Of a stretch of 64,000 nucleotides of DNA, positions 26,436 through 38,388 are shown in pieces. Position numbers and translations under genes: made by a program. The notes beneath the pieces were generated by a model. The model was not told the origin of the DNA. It searched no databases and worked only from the letters and a program-made list of their open reading frames with translations. Source of the stretch: Chamaea fasciata (taxonomy: Eukaryota > Chordata > Aves > Passeriformes > Sylviidae); assembly GCA_029207755.1 (NCBI GenBank), contig JARCOQ010000009.1:31270914-31334913 (forward strand), given 5' to 3'. The number at the start of each line of letters is the position of its first letter. The stretch's first letter is position 1.

Positions 26436-26877
26436 TGGTTATTTCTTTTGACCAAGGCCATGTTCCCCCTTGCTCCAGCTTCTAATGAATGCAAAGTTTT
26501 AAATCCTGTAATAACACCAGATATAAAAATGAATAATTATTAGAAGTTCCTGTTATAGTATTGTTCCTCTAAATATATTCAAAGCGCTTGGATGTCATAA
26601 CTCATTTTTAGATTGGTTTTGGTTTAAATTTAAATTTAGAATATTTTTTCAGGAAAATACTGAGTCTTGTAGACATTTTGTATGACTTTACAGATCTTCC
26701 TTCTCTCATCAATTCATAGTTGTTCCTTGCCCTGTCTGGAGTTCAACCTTATTTCTTAGATTGTCAACCTTTTGGCACTTTGTGGTAAATTGTGATTTGT
26801 TCTGAGCTATTTTCAAGTTAGCAGAGCCATTTAAACTTAATAGTCTCATTTTCTATACTTTATACTCCTGGCTTTTG

Positions 26878-26963
26878 GGGATTTTATTTGTTTGGGGTTT
26901 GGGGTTTTTTTTGGTTGGTTTTTGGTTTGGTTTTGGGGTTTTTTTGTGGGTTGTTTTGTTTTG
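26878..26963 (+). repeat. G/T-rich low-complexity tract
   Basis: The stretch is made of tttggggtttgg-type units, nearly all T and G on the plus strand. Confidence 0.75.
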
Positions 26964-28361
26964 TTCTTTTTCTGCTACAAATTGAAGGAAAAAGCAGGAT
27001 TTTTCTTCTGTTGTAGTCCAGTTGTGTAGCGAGCTGCTTATTCTGGGAGCAGCAGTGCTGCTATCCTTGTGGTTTAACTTGACATTTCATCAGAATCAAA
27101 AATAAATCTGTCAAGATTCCATCCTAAAAATCTCTCAGGAGCAGACTCCACTCAAGGGTGTCAGATGAGCTCTGAATAACTTTCTAAAATAGAACATCGT
27201 GATTGGAGAGCTGGATTTATTTTGTTTTTCAAGGTTGTAAAATCAAATATCAGAGGCATCAGAAGTGAGTTTGTGCACTTCTTTTTAGGTCTGATAACAC
27301 CTAAAATCTGTCTTTGGATGGGATTTTCCTTAGACTGACCTGAAGACACTAAGAGTCTCCTGAACTTCTGTATTCTGGGATTTGAGGTTTAAAAGGTTGG
27401 AGGCAAATACCACCTTATGGAATAACACTGCTTCAAGTGGAAAAGCAGCTGAGCCCAGTTCCTTCAGGAGATTTTGTTAACAGGGCAGGAAATAGTGGTG
27501 AAATACTGAGAAGTTCCCATCTCCAAAATTCCCAGGCGGTTTGATAATGATGATTAATTGGAATCTGTTTGGGTAATGTGGAAACAGCTTTGATTTCCAA
27601 GTAGTCAGTGGGAATGTATCACGGTGAAAGTAATTTTGGGGGTTTTCTTCATGGGTCTGGGTGGTATTTTGTAATTGGATAGAAAAATCAACATTTCAGG
27701 CCACAGGTGGTTGGTTATTGGGTTAAAAATAATCTAGGTGTCGTCTCTTAATTGGACAGTTTGTGCTTAAAAGGCCTTGTAGAGAGATAGATGCGGCTCC
27801 ATTTTTAGTTTATTAGCTAGAAGTGCTGTAGAACTCACGGCTTGTGAGACTGTAATGTAGATAAGAATTAATAAACATCCGAGTCTGGACACAAAATACC
27901 GTCTCAAGCATTTAATCCCAGCTCTGGCAAAAAGAAGATAAAAGCAACAGCTTGAGTGCTTGGGTTCTGTGACCTGAAGCTTCTCTGTCACGACAAACAT
28001 TAGTCTGAAATGGGAATGAACAGTCCCATGAGATCCATGCTGAGGCTTTCATTTGTTTGATGGCAAATATTGAAGTTTTTCCTGGAATTTCTGCCTGTTG
28101 CAGCGTGCACCAACCTCCTGCTGCTGCACAGGCTGGGGAAGGGTCCAGCCTGAGGGGGAGTGGAGTTTGGAAAGGCCTCTCTCCATCCTTAACCCCTGGA
28201 TGAGAAGTGGAGCAATGTGTTCAGTGTAGAATTTGAAACGATTTTGTTCCTGCCCTTTATTTCTCCAGAATTTTGGTAATAAAAATCCAATAAAGTCCAT
28301 GGCTTTTACAAAGGGAAAAGAAGCTGTGCTTGCTGTGAGCGACCCTCATAAATCGCAGGTT

Positions 28362-28418
28362 AGGATCATTGAATTTGGGAAAAACCTCTGATGTCCTGGA
28401 GATCCCACCCATGTGACC
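28362..28418 (-). repeat. Possible CR1 3'-tip fragment
   Basis: The sequence aggatcattgaatttgggaa, then acctctgatgtcctggagatc, resembles the reverse complement of the CR1 tip. It is short and diverged. Confidence 0.5.
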
Positions 28419-28865
28419 CGTCCTACAAGCAAACTAGAAAAATAGATATTTAAAATATGTTGTCACCCAGGAACTTAAAATACTTGAGTAAATATGGGCC
28501 ACTCAGTCTGGCTTATTACATTTCCCTACTTGTTCTCCTTCTGTGGGAACATCCCCACAGTTTTTTCCTCAAAAACTCTTGGCACACAATTATTTTGCAA
28601 GTTTGCTTGATTTTAAATAAATGCAGCTACTTTTTTTTATACAACAATTTGGTTTATATTGCTGAAAATCTCTCTTCATTCCATGCTGCTGTCATCGTAT
28701 TTATCCCAAACTTTTGAAATTTGAAGGAATATTTTTAAATAATTCAAATTTGGGCTGCAGAATTGTGCTAATTCTTTTCATTGGAACCATGAGTCAGAGC
28801 TTTTTACAACTTTCTAATGTTCCACACTCCAAGAATGTTCTGGAGTTCAGCCAGACCTGTCTTGC

Positions 28866-29132
28866 AGATTTTGGTGGGGGATTTTTTGTTAGTTTGGGTG
28901 GTTTTTTTGTTTGTTATGGGGGTCTGTGGGATGTGGGGAGGGAGGGAAGAAAGAGGGTTGTGGAGTTTTGTTGGGGTTTTTTGTTTTTCTTGGGGGGTTT
29001 GTTTTGTTTTATTGTTTGTTTGGTTTTTTGTTTGTTTTGTGGATTTTTGATGAGGATTTTTGTTTGTTTTTTGGGGGGTTGTTTGTTTGTTGAGTTTTTT
29101 CTTTGGGTTTGTTTTGTTTTTAATTTTACTTT
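28866..29132 (+). repeat. Long G/T-rich low-complexity tract
   Basis: About 265 bases are almost wholly T and G on the plus strand, built from irregular (T)nG and (G)n units such as ttttggggggttg. It ends about 520 bases before exon 2. The 140-residue (+) and 95-residue (-) open frames across it are low-complexity artefacts rich in Phe/Gly/Val and Lys/Asn/Gln. Confidence 0.85.
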
Positions 29133-29651
29133 GTAGGCTGTGGGAGGATTTGGTCTGCTGTTGGTGGTGTTTTTCTCATTTTCCTGGACACAACCCAACA
29201 ACCTTAAAGAAGGCCATCCTCAGAGCTCATTCCCATTTTTCCTAGGCAATGCCTTTGAATCCTGGATCCCTCTTGCCTTTTGCAGTGAACCCTCATTTTA
29301 ATCAGGACAATTTCTCTGCTACAGTTGCTTCTCCAAAGCGCTTGAAAGCAGAAAGGATAACATAAATGCTTTATTGCAAGGAAATTATGGAATCCAGACC
29401 TGATTTAAGCCAGAACCTTGCATTTTCTTGACTTGGAGGGCTGTGCATGCATAGTTACTGAGTTAATGAGTACACACATCTTGATTAATGTTAATGGGGT
29501 TCTCCTTCCTTACTTAATTTGTTTCTGTGACTGAAACAATGCTGTGCTCTTAGAGACTGCATATCCCCCACAGAGTTACCTGTGAAAGAGTTTGTAGTGG
29601 CTCAGCTTTGTGCAGGGCGAGTAACAAATGTGTCAAATCCCTCTTTTCCAG

Positions 29652-29679
29652 CTCTGCCTTGAGTGAAGTTTGACGGAAA
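29652..29679 (+). other. PCDH15: PCDH15 exon 2, 5' untranslated part
   Basis: This is the short untranslated lead of the first coding exon. It follows a good 3' splice site: a pyrimidine run (ccctcttttccag) ends with AG at 29650-29651. An in-frame TGA at 29671-29673, three codons before the ATG, shows that the reading frame cannot extend upstream and fixes the start codon. The rest of the 5' UTR must lie in an upstream non-coding exon that I did not find. An alternative is that transcription starts near here, but no CpG-rich or TATA-like promoter is visible. Confidence 0.75.
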
Positions 29680-29770
29680 ATGGTCCAGCAGCTTTGTCTC
29701 TGGAAATGGTTCACAGTGGGGATGGCACTGGCTGCTGTCCTGGCACGGGCTCTGGCCCAGAATGATGAAG
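29680..29770 (+). CDS. PCDH15: Protocadherin-15, first coding exon (start codon and signal peptide)
   Basis: This exon encodes the N-terminal 30 residues plus one base of codon 31 of protocadherin-15, the cadherin that forms the lower part of the tip link in hair-cell stereocilia and binds CDH23 through its N-terminal repeats. The ATG has A at -3 and G at +4, with an in-frame stop three codons upstream. Residues 1-26 form a signal peptide: a short polar start with Lys9, a hydrophobic core (about residues 11-22) and an Ala-Leu-Ala cleavage site before Gln27, the same length and cleavage point as I recall for the mammalian protein. The mature N-terminus begins QNDE, where mammals have QYDD. The exon ends AAT GAT GAA G and is followed by the donor gtaagg at 29771, so it leaves phase 1, which matches both the microexon at 54898 and the exon at 55778. 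The signal-peptide sequence is poorly conserved, so the gene identity rests mainly on the downstream exon and on the shared phase. Confidence 0.85.
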
Positions 29771-31068
29771 GTAAGGGTTTGGCTGAGGGGGCGGAGCTGT
29801 GGGAGGGCTGGGATGCCTCTGGAATTTCATTGAAATGGGAAGTATTACTTGAAGAAGGAGTTTGGTAGGAAAAGAGGTTACAAGAAAGAAAAGTCTGGGT
29901 GTGTTTTGTGTTTCATGGCTTCAGCATCTACTGATGATTGCATTTTTTGAAGCTGTTGGTTTACCAGGCAAGATAAAATCTTCAGTTATGATTGTTCAGT
30001 GTTGGACTTGAGTCATCAATATTTGTTTTGTCTTATTCATTGTGCGAGCTTTACCAGTAAACTTTACTTTGTTTGTTAATCAGCAGTTGTGGTTGGAACA
30101 GGAGATTGAGAGAACTGTTGATGATGAAAAACTTGGGAAAAAATCCACAGTGAGGGTTTTCTAGAGAAAAAAATGAACACTGAAACATGACACTGGTGGC
30201 TCGTGTCCCTCCTCAGAGCATCTTAGTTGAGTTTAATTAAAAGACACCAGGAATGTGTCATGCCAGTGATCTCTGGTAGTTAAAAATTACAGCCCTGGGT
30301 AACTGATTAGGGTTTATTCTTTTGAACAATTTAACAGCATTGAAGGGCAAAGTCTGTCAGAGATGTTCCTGAATACTCTTAGGAATAATGAGTGGGAAAA
30401 GTGAAAACTGAGTGTGGTTTCAGAATGTCTGTAATGAAGTTGCTCATTATCCCTGGCACTCCATGTGGGTAGAGCTGCAATTGTACAAATTTATGACTTT
30501 GGCATCTGGATCTTGGTTTAAAAACCTCTATTTTGTCAGTTAGGAAGTAAAGTAATTTTGCTTTCGTGGGAAGTCTTCAATCCTGGTTGAATTGTGCTTT
30601 GTTTTTTCCTATCGAGTCGAAAGTCTCTGTTTCTTGCTCTCCTAATCACTCTCCAAATGTCCTTTTATTCCCTTCCATCCCCCAGCTCAGCCCCATGTGT
30701 TGTATTTAATGCCCATAATGTACAAGAAAGCTAATTTAATTTTCTCCATTTTTACACCCTGTCATAATCACTGTCACTCCTGACACTGAAGTGGACGAGG
30801 TGCTCAGTATTTCACATATTTTGCTCTGTGCTGGGGTGCAATTAACTGGGTTTTAATCATTTATTGCAGTGGAGGAGCGGGGCCATCAGGCTGGCCAAGG
30901 TTGACCTTGGTGATGGTGGTTTGAGGAGGAAGATGCTGGGTTGGGTTGGCCTCTGGCGTGTCCAGGAGCATGGGAGGACATGGAGGAGCAGTGGGATTAA
31001 TTGTGGGAAGCAAAGCAGGATCATGGGACTGTGGGGGGCTGTGGAGAACCTTCAGGGGAGGCTGGGAA

Positions 31069-31083
31069 AAAAAAAAAAAAAAG
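31069..31083 (+). repeat. Poly-A run
   Basis: An uninterrupted A run lies in intron 2. No retrotransposed gene sequence could be recognised upstream of it. Confidence 0.7.
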
Positions 31084-32326
31084 AGCAGCACTTTTCAGTG
31101 GGATTTTTATTCATGCTCATGCTGGCAGCATCATACCTCTCCAAAAAGGCATCTTTGAGGAGATAAAATGGGGATTTTTGGTTGAGGAGCCATTTCTAGT
31201 GAGGCTTGAGTGATGGTGAAGTGTGCAAAACACAGATGGCCCAGACAGGAATGGAACAATTTGATCTCCTGAAGGGGAAAAAGGGATTCCTGATGTTTCC
31301 ATTTCTGTTCCTTTGTACTCACAGGACAAATTCTCATCTCTGTGTCCTTATCCAAAGATTGTTCAGACTCCTTTTCCTTCCAGGTGATTTAGAAGAAGGG
31401 AGGGGCCACCTCTCTTTAGTGGCAGTGTCCTGTGGCTGAGTAAAAACAGCAACCCCCTTACTTCAAAGGGTTCTAAACACAATTTTTCGGTGGATTTTTT
31501 AGCCTGGCTTGTGCCAATTTATTTATCACAGAACCCACGCTTGATTTTATCCTTGGTAATGTTCTCTTGTATGGCCTGAACAGCTTTGTTATAATGAGTA
31601 GAAATTTGCAGCCTGCAGCCAGAATTCTTGCTGCTTTTTCAGGGGGACAGTTCAGAAATGCTGTTTCTTGAGGAACATGCAGCACCCTGACACAAAATGA
31701 GCTGATTTGCTTCCCCACACTGTGTTGAGGAAAGGGTAAATGTAGCTGAAAGCACTCTGGATCTATTTCCCAGTGGTGTGATAGAGAAAAAAAATGAGCT
31801 GGAAATGGATTTAAGCCAAGGTGGGGGACTGGTGACTCAGCAAATGGCACCCACCTAATGAGGCAATGCTTACAGGAATAATTACTTGAAAATATGTTTC
31901 TTACAGCTAGAGAGAAAACTCTGTTCAAGGCTGGGCCTGGAGGAGTTCTGGTGTGCAGGAACAGAATTTGTAACCTGAAATATAACACAGAAAATATGTG
32001 TTCCTCTGGCAATTGCCATTTCCAAACAGTGTAGTTCTCTTAACAGCAGAGCAACTAATGCAAATAAATAAAAAAATCAGCTCTGGCAGACATCATGGGC
32101 TGTTTCTTTGCACCCAGCATGCCAATTCTCCATTTTCATGGTGGGAGCTGTGGCTGTTGACTCAGTTGCTTTCCCCTCTTGCTGCATTTTGCTTCATTAG
32201 CTCATAATTTCTCTGTTTCACATGTTTTACTTGACCTCCCGTGTCACCAAATCCTCCCCAGCCACAGTAATTAATGATGTCCCAAAGTAACTTCATCCAG
32301 GAGGGCCTTGGTCAGGCTGGTTTGGT

Positions 32327-32343
32327 TTTTTTTTTTTTTTTTC
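32327..32343 (+). repeat. Poly-T run
   Basis: This is a simple T homopolymer of about 16 bases in intron 2. Confidence 0.7.
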
Positions 32344-33669
32344 CTAGACTTTAGTAGGAAGTTTCCCCAGGATCCCATCTGTTCCTGATGAAATTCAAGT
32401 ACTTCCTATCTACTTGTAGTCCCTTTGTATTCAAACCCACCCCCCCCAAATTATTAAAAAACCCAATACTTCCTGTTGCAGAGCCATGCCATTAGTCCTA
32501 ATTTGTTGATGAGCCCATTTGGTGGTTAATTTCAGTTCTCTCACCCTATATTGCTTTTGTTCAATCCTATGGTGCACCAGAATAAATGTTAGGCTAAAGG
32601 ATGGATAGGGAATATTGTGAGTATTTTTGGTTTGGTTGTCTGAAAGGAAGAGATCTGGTTTTACAATTCCTGCTGTTGTCTCTCTTCCACACAGGAGAAA
32701 TGCTGCAAAGGTTTGATTTTTTTTTTCATAATCTTTTAGCTTAAGTAAAAGTAGAAATGTCACTTATAGCTGTGCAATACATGAAATTAGGTCAGGTGAA
32801 ATCTCTTTTATTTTTCCAGTGCTGCTCTATTGAATTCAGAGGCAAACGCTGAGGCTAAAGTGATCAGGGAGAAGGAAGGTGGAAACACAGGATCAAATTT
32901 CTCCCTTTTTCTCTCTCTAATCCAATGTCTGTGGCTCAAAGAAAAAATTTAGCAGCAATTTTTGGCCAGCAAAGAAGGCTGCTGAATTCAAAACTCTCTG
33001 CACTTTTATGCCAGACTAAACCAATCCAGCAGCAATTATTTGCCAATTAATATGTTTAATTGCCCAACATTGAGTCCATACCTTTCATGAAAATACAAAT
33101 GTGAGCTTGAGGGGGGAGGGCACCAATAATTTATTTTTTCTCTTAGGAGATGAATAGAAGGCAAAAATCATTCTGATCCCTTTTAAAAACCAAAAAGTTA
33201 AGGTGAAGATCGACCCACAGAATTTGGAATGGATCTGTTCTCGGGGTTTTCAGAAGCAGTGTAATGGGGCTGTGAGCTGTGGGGATCTGTTCCATGCCAT
33301 GGAATCTTTGAAGGGTTTTTGAAGATTTTTGAGATGCTATTTCTAACCTAAAGTTGTTTTGCACTTTTTTTATATGTGAATGAGAAGAACACTTGAAGGT
33401 CCCTTTTATTTCTCCTGAAGATTTTTAGCTGTAAAAGGAGAATAGTGACAAAAATCTTAAATTCAAACGCTCAGAGATGAGCCCATCCTGGCCCTTTTGT
33501 TATCTTGTAAATTTGGGTTGTGTTTGAGGGGGTTCTCCAGGGGCAGGAGAGGGAGGGTGTGGCTTGGTGTCACCTGTCCCCCACCATTCCTCTGACCCAG
33601 GGACCTGTCACACACCAAAAATGTCAGTACTCAAGTCCCACCTGTGTTTGGTGTGGAGCCAATGGAACC

Positions 33670-33716
33670 ACAGGATCATTTCGGTTGGAAAAGACCTTCA
33701 AGAGTCCAGCCATAAT
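33670..33716 (-). repeat. CR1 3'-tip fragment (short)
   Basis: The sequence acaggatcatttcggttgga, then aaagaccttcaagagtccagcc, is the reverse complement of a CR1 tip of the kind that reads tggactctt...tgatcctgt on the other strand. Confidence 0.65.
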
Positions 33717-35069
33717 GCTGGAGATGAGGATTTCTAGAAGCCTCCGCTCCAGAAATCTCCTGAAGCTGTTCCATGGAATCATCCCTTCTGACTCACTTGA
33801 GGAATAATAGTTGTTTATCCCAGAGGAGATGCAAACAGGATGTTGGACGTACTTCTCTTGGGATGTATGGCTAAGAAGGAATGCTCTCTTGATTATTTAA
33901 TGTTGGTTTTTTCAACTCTGTTTGGACTTATCACTGTAGTTTTTCCAATCTTCTGGTTTCAGGCTCATTTCCTTCCTTTTCCTTCCTTTTTCTGCTTCAC
34001 TGTGGAACAAGAGATGAGCCATGGGCACCTGCACTGTGGAATGTGGATCTCACTGCTGGCTCAGTGGTTTGTTTCATTCTGAAACAAAATTTCACAAAAT
34101 AAAACTGAGGCTAATCGGAAGATTTGCTCATCCAAATGTGGATTTCATTTCCTAAGTGTTCAGCAGATGGATATTTTCTATCAGAATGTAATAAAAAACG
34201 TTTAAATAGTCTTTGCTACCACCCTGAGTGGGGGTGACTTTTAAATGAAGTTTTTTCCTGTGAAAAACGCAACTGTTCACTTGTGCCACCAGGACTGTTC
34301 AGCCTCAACCCCCTTCATCTGTTTTTCAAAGCCCTCTCTATTAGTTAATGTCTTTATGCAGTCTAACAATCTTCTGCTACAAAAATTGAATCACTGAGGG
34401 GCCTTACAAATCACCTTAAGAGGCTATTTTAGAAAGAAAATAGTTTCAGATCTTGATCTATTACTGTTGGGCAGGAAATTAACTGGGGAAAATGCATTTT
34501 TGAGTTCCTGGAGCTCATTGATCATTCCCTGAGCCCTGCACTGTGCGGATCCAGGGAGAGGAGAGGAATGCCACCAGGTTCTTGCCTGAGGGAAAGTGTC
34601 TGTTCTTGGGAACAGAAGTCATTTGTGTGTTTTATGGGGACTTGCTCCTTTTGGTTGGGAGCTGTGCCGTTGATCCTACAGGGAAAAGAGGTCTCCTTGA
34701 TGTTGTTGAGTTGTAGTGGAGCCATTAAGTTCCTCTGAAGGGTTCAGTTCTTCAAAGTGTCTTTGAGTTCCACCAGCAACACTTTGAGGTGACAGAAGAT
34801 GAATTTCCCTGTGGTGAGAGGTGAGTTATTCACACAATACGGGCACTGAAACGAGGTTCATCACAGTTAATGTACAGATTTTAACCCTGGTGGAAGGAGC
34901 CGAGTATCCTGGGTTCTCCCTGTGGCTGTGCTGGGAGGGATGAGGCAGGAAGCTGCTTCTGGAGGAGGAGGAGATGCCCCATCCCAACCTGGGAGCCACC
35001 AGACTGTGGGATCTGGCTAGGAATGACCTCTTCCAAGCACTGGACTCCTAATTTGTTTTCTGCTAGCAA

Positions 35070-35494
35070 GATGAGGAAGGGCCTGGAGCATGTGGGAAAT
35101 GGCCAGGAAAGGCTGAGGGAGCCGGGGCTGTTCAGCCTGGAGAGGAGCCCCAGCTGAGAGGGGCCCCGAGCCCTGGGTGTCCCTGTGTGCAGGGAGGGCT
35201 CCCAGCAGGGCCCAGGCTCTGCTGCGGGGGCCCAGCAATGGCCCCAGAGCCACGGGCAGGGCCTGAGCCCAGCAATTCCCCCTGCACAGGAGGCACAGCT
35301 TCTTCCCTGGGCAGTGCCCGGCCCTGAACACATTGTCCACACGGCCTGGGGGGCTCCTCCCTGGGGCTGTGGCAGAGCTGTGTGCGCACAATGCTGTGCC
35401 CTGGGCTCTGGGATGGCCCTGCTGGAGCACGGAGGTGGCACCACGTGCCCACCCAGCTCCCTGCAGCCTCAGCCATCCTGGGATCCTGTGATTC
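35070..35494 (+). repeat. CR1 copy, near-identical inverted partner of 1061-1490
   Basis: On the plus strand it runs from tgaggaagggcctggagcat through gagccggggctgttcagcct to ccatcctgggatcctgtgattct. Compared with the reverse complement of 1061-1490 I can see only about two substitutions. It is 5'-truncated about 300 bases earlier than that copy. Its open frames (up to 187 residues) are shared with the other copy and are not genes. Confidence 0.9.
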
Positions 35495-36827
35495 TCCTGC
35501 CCATGTGTTGGATCATCTGGATTTCAGGGTATGAAACATGGATACTCTTTGATTCCTTTAGGATTTAACTATCCTGAGCCATTCCTTGGTGGGGAAGGCT
35601 GTAAGAACTGAGCTGGTTCTTTCCCTCCATGGGCTGGATTCCTAAAGGTGCTAGTCACACCTGGGAAGAGGAACTCCTGATGCAGGAAAAGCAGAAACAC
35701 CCCTGAAAGTGCCCTGGAACACCTTGTGTCTCCTCCAGAAGAGTCATTCACGCTTTGGGACTTGCAGCTCTAACTCCAGTGATATCACTTGCAGTGATAA
35801 TTTTAGGGCTGAACTCCTAAAAATCATCAACCACTGTTTCTGTGCACTCATACGTTGGTTTATAGGCGTGGAGTCTGTGTATGAGCAGTCACTGCAGCTC
35901 TTCAGGCAATGAACCTTCTGGTTCATTCTTCAAGTCGTGAAGACATTCCGTATCTGCTCTAAGCAGCATGAAGACTTGGAAGGCCATAACCTTTTCTTTC
36001 TGGTCTTCTCTTCAGCAGAAAGACATCTGCAGCTTAGTCAGGCCACTAGATTTTTGTGTTAAGGTAGATCATATAAATGGACTCTGTTTCTTTACTAGGA
36101 AGCCCTAAAATGTAAATATTTTAACTTTGGAGGAAATCAGGCTTTGAAATCCTGTTTGCGGGGCAATAATTTTAACTGGTTTGACTTTCAAAGAACCAAG
36201 AGAGACATTACAACTAGAAGGATTTAAAATCTGTGTCAGTATCATGCCTTTCATCTCGTACTCCACCAGTAATTTATGTTGCCTGCTCGATTTTAGTTTT
36301 CATTGGCAATATTGTATTTGTAGCAACAGTTTGGAAGCACAGGATTCCTGTGTCTTGGTGACATGGAAGGTCAGGAATCCTTTCTTTACCTGCTGTCTCT
36401 GTTGTGTTACTTTCCAAACCCCCTTCTAATTTCTCCTTGTCTCAGTCTACCACTAAAAATTATTTCCTGAATCCTTATATGAGACTGTCACATGTGAACA
36501 GATAAACTGTGATAGAAACTGCCTCCCTCTTACTGTGGTTTAATCTGTTTTTTTTATGAGAAGCAGCTGTTTAAAACAAGGCACAGGAGCTTCAGCTTGA
36601 TCGAAACTTGATTTTGTAGGATTTGATTTTCACATAACAAGAACAGACTCGGGGCTGTATCCCTCGGGGCACAGGGTCTGCGTGTTCTGAATCACTTTGA
36701 GTGCCCAGAAAATTCCTTGTTGATGGTGATTATGGACTCTTCCTTCAGAAGGCTTTAAACAGGGGTCTGGGTTTTCCAGAGCCTCTGGAAAGTCTGGATT
36801 TCTGCAGGGGCTGAGTTCCTGCCCAGC

Positions 36828-37294
36828 CAGACGGATCTGTGTCCAGTTCTGTCCCTCTCAGCCAGAGAGCCCCGGAGGGGCTGGAGCGTGTGCAGGGAAG
36901 GGAAGGGAGCTGGGGAAGGGGCTGGAGCCCCAGGAGAGGCTGAGGGAGCTGAGAAAGGGGCTCAGCCTGGAGAAAAGGAGGCTCAGGGGGGACCTTGTGG
37001 CTCTGCACAACTCCTGACAGGAGGGGACAGCCAAGGGGGGTCGGGCTCTGCTCCCAGGGAACAGGGACAGGACAAGGGGAAACGGCCTCAGGCTGTGCCA
37101 GGGGAGGCTCAGCTTGGACAGCAGCAGGAATTTCTGCATGGAAAGGGTGCTGAGGCCTTGGCAGGGGCTGCCCAGGGAGGTTTGGAGTGCCCATGGCTGG
37201 AGGTGGCACTCAGTGCTCTGGGCTGGGGATAAGGTGGGGATCAAAGTTGGGCTCAGTGATCCTGGAAGACTTTTCCAGCCTCAGGAACTCCAGG
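36828..37294 (+). repeat. CR1 copy, second tail variant (about 465 bases)
   Basis: It runs from ctgtgtccagttctgtcc through ggggctcagcctggagaaaa, aggaatttctgcatggaaag and gggaggtttggagtgcccat to cagcctcaggaactccagg. It is the longest copy of this tail type in the window. Confidence 0.88.
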
Positions 37295-38226
37295 ATCTCT
37301 CCTGCTGCATCCAGTGGGAGCCCTGTGTCTGGGCAGTAATCATAAGGCCGGAGCTGTCCCAGCTCAGTTTAATGTGTTCATTTTGCAGTGATCATTTTTC
37401 ACATTAAGGCATCGTTACTGTTCAGCTGTTTGTCTGTTAGTAAACAGAGGCAGGGCTTTTTCTGACTGAAGCTCATGGAAACTGGGATTTTACATGGAAT
37501 GCCCATGGTGAGGAAATATCTGCGGATTTGAACCAAAAACCCCAAACCAAACTCTTTCCCCCACACCTTTTCTGCAAACATTGCTGTTCTTTTTGAATGT
37601 CCAGGTACAGTCACTCCCCGCCGAACACTTTCTCTCTCATCTCTTCTGGAGAATCTCTGTTGAATGACAGACAGTAATTTTCCTTTCTTTTTTTTTTTTT
37701 GTTCTTTTACATGGTGAAAAAAGAAAAACTTTTGGGTTAGGTTGGAAAAAATAGTAAGAAAAAAGAAACCTCTGTGCTTTGCTGTATTTATTAGACAGTG
37801 TATTGAGGCATGGAGAGTTTCAAATTGGCAGAGAGATGAACAGCTGATATATGTAGACAGAAATCAAATGTTTAAATAATGCCGAATTATCCTGCTGCAC
37901 ATTGTTAAACATGACTGCAGTGGGCAGGGCTAAGGAGGTGGGGAAGGGAGCAAGGAGAGAAACTGTCTTCTTCAATTGGATTAGAGAGAAATGGGATTCC
38001 TCTGCAACTGAAAGCTCAGTTCTAGTCTGAATTATCTTGGAAAGCTGATTTGCACAGGAAGGGGGTTGTGGTGTGATTTTGTGGTTGCCTCCAATATCAT
38101 TTCAGTTCCCTTTTGTGAATTTAATGGCACTCTGTGGTCATTTCTCATTTCAGGAATATCTTAGTGGGGTTTAAGTTCAAGGAATTGCAAACTCTTGGGC
38201 ATCTTTAAATGTTCAGAGCAGGAGAC

Positions 38227-38388
38227 CATAGAATCCCAGAACTATTTAGGCTGGAAAGGACCTCTGAACCTGGGTCTGATCCCGACCTTGTTCCGAGCCC
38301 GGGGCACTGAGTGCCACATGCTGTCCTTCCTTGGATCCCTCCAGGCATGGGGACTCCAAACCTCCCTGGGCAGAGCCCCTGCCATGTC
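38227..38388 (-). repeat. CR1 3'-end fragment, second tail variant
   Basis: The plus strand shows catagaatcccagaactatt, then ggcactgagtgccacatgc and gactccaaacctccctgggc. Confidence 0.85.

Larger units (their letters stand above)
1..29651 (+). other. PCDH15: Intron upstream of PCDH15 exon 2 (5' end not seen)
   Basis: This is non-coding sequence ending at the exon 2 acceptor. I take it as intron 1 because mammalian PCDH15 has a distant non-coding first exon. I found no CpG island, promoter or convincing exon 1 here, so exon 1 is probably outside the window, but an unrecognised short exon cannot be excluded. The contents are the repeats listed separately. The main stretches in which I see nothing beyond unique AT-rich sequence and short homopolymers are 1-1060, 1800-2890, 3430-4190, 8000-9730, 9945-13235, 13315-15100, 15440-16230, 16460-17950, 18225-19225, 20815-23275, 23375-24515, 25020-26120, 26965-28360 and 29135-29650. 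Confidence 0.7.

Noticed and set aside
28714..29136. 140-codon Phe/Gly/Val-rich open frame that looks like a membrane protein
   Set aside because: It is the translation of a G/T-only low-complexity tract.
1..29651. Search for the PCDH15 promoter or non-coding exon 1
   Set aside because: No CpG-rich region or convincing exon-donor pair was found; it is probably upstream of the window.
31069..31083. Poly-A run as the tail of a processed pseudogene
   Set aside because: The sequence before it does not translate to any recognisable protein, and no target duplication is visible.
34881..35444. 187-codon open frame with a protein almost identical to the one near 1108
   Set aside because: This is the repeat shared between the two CR1 copies, not a duplicated gene.
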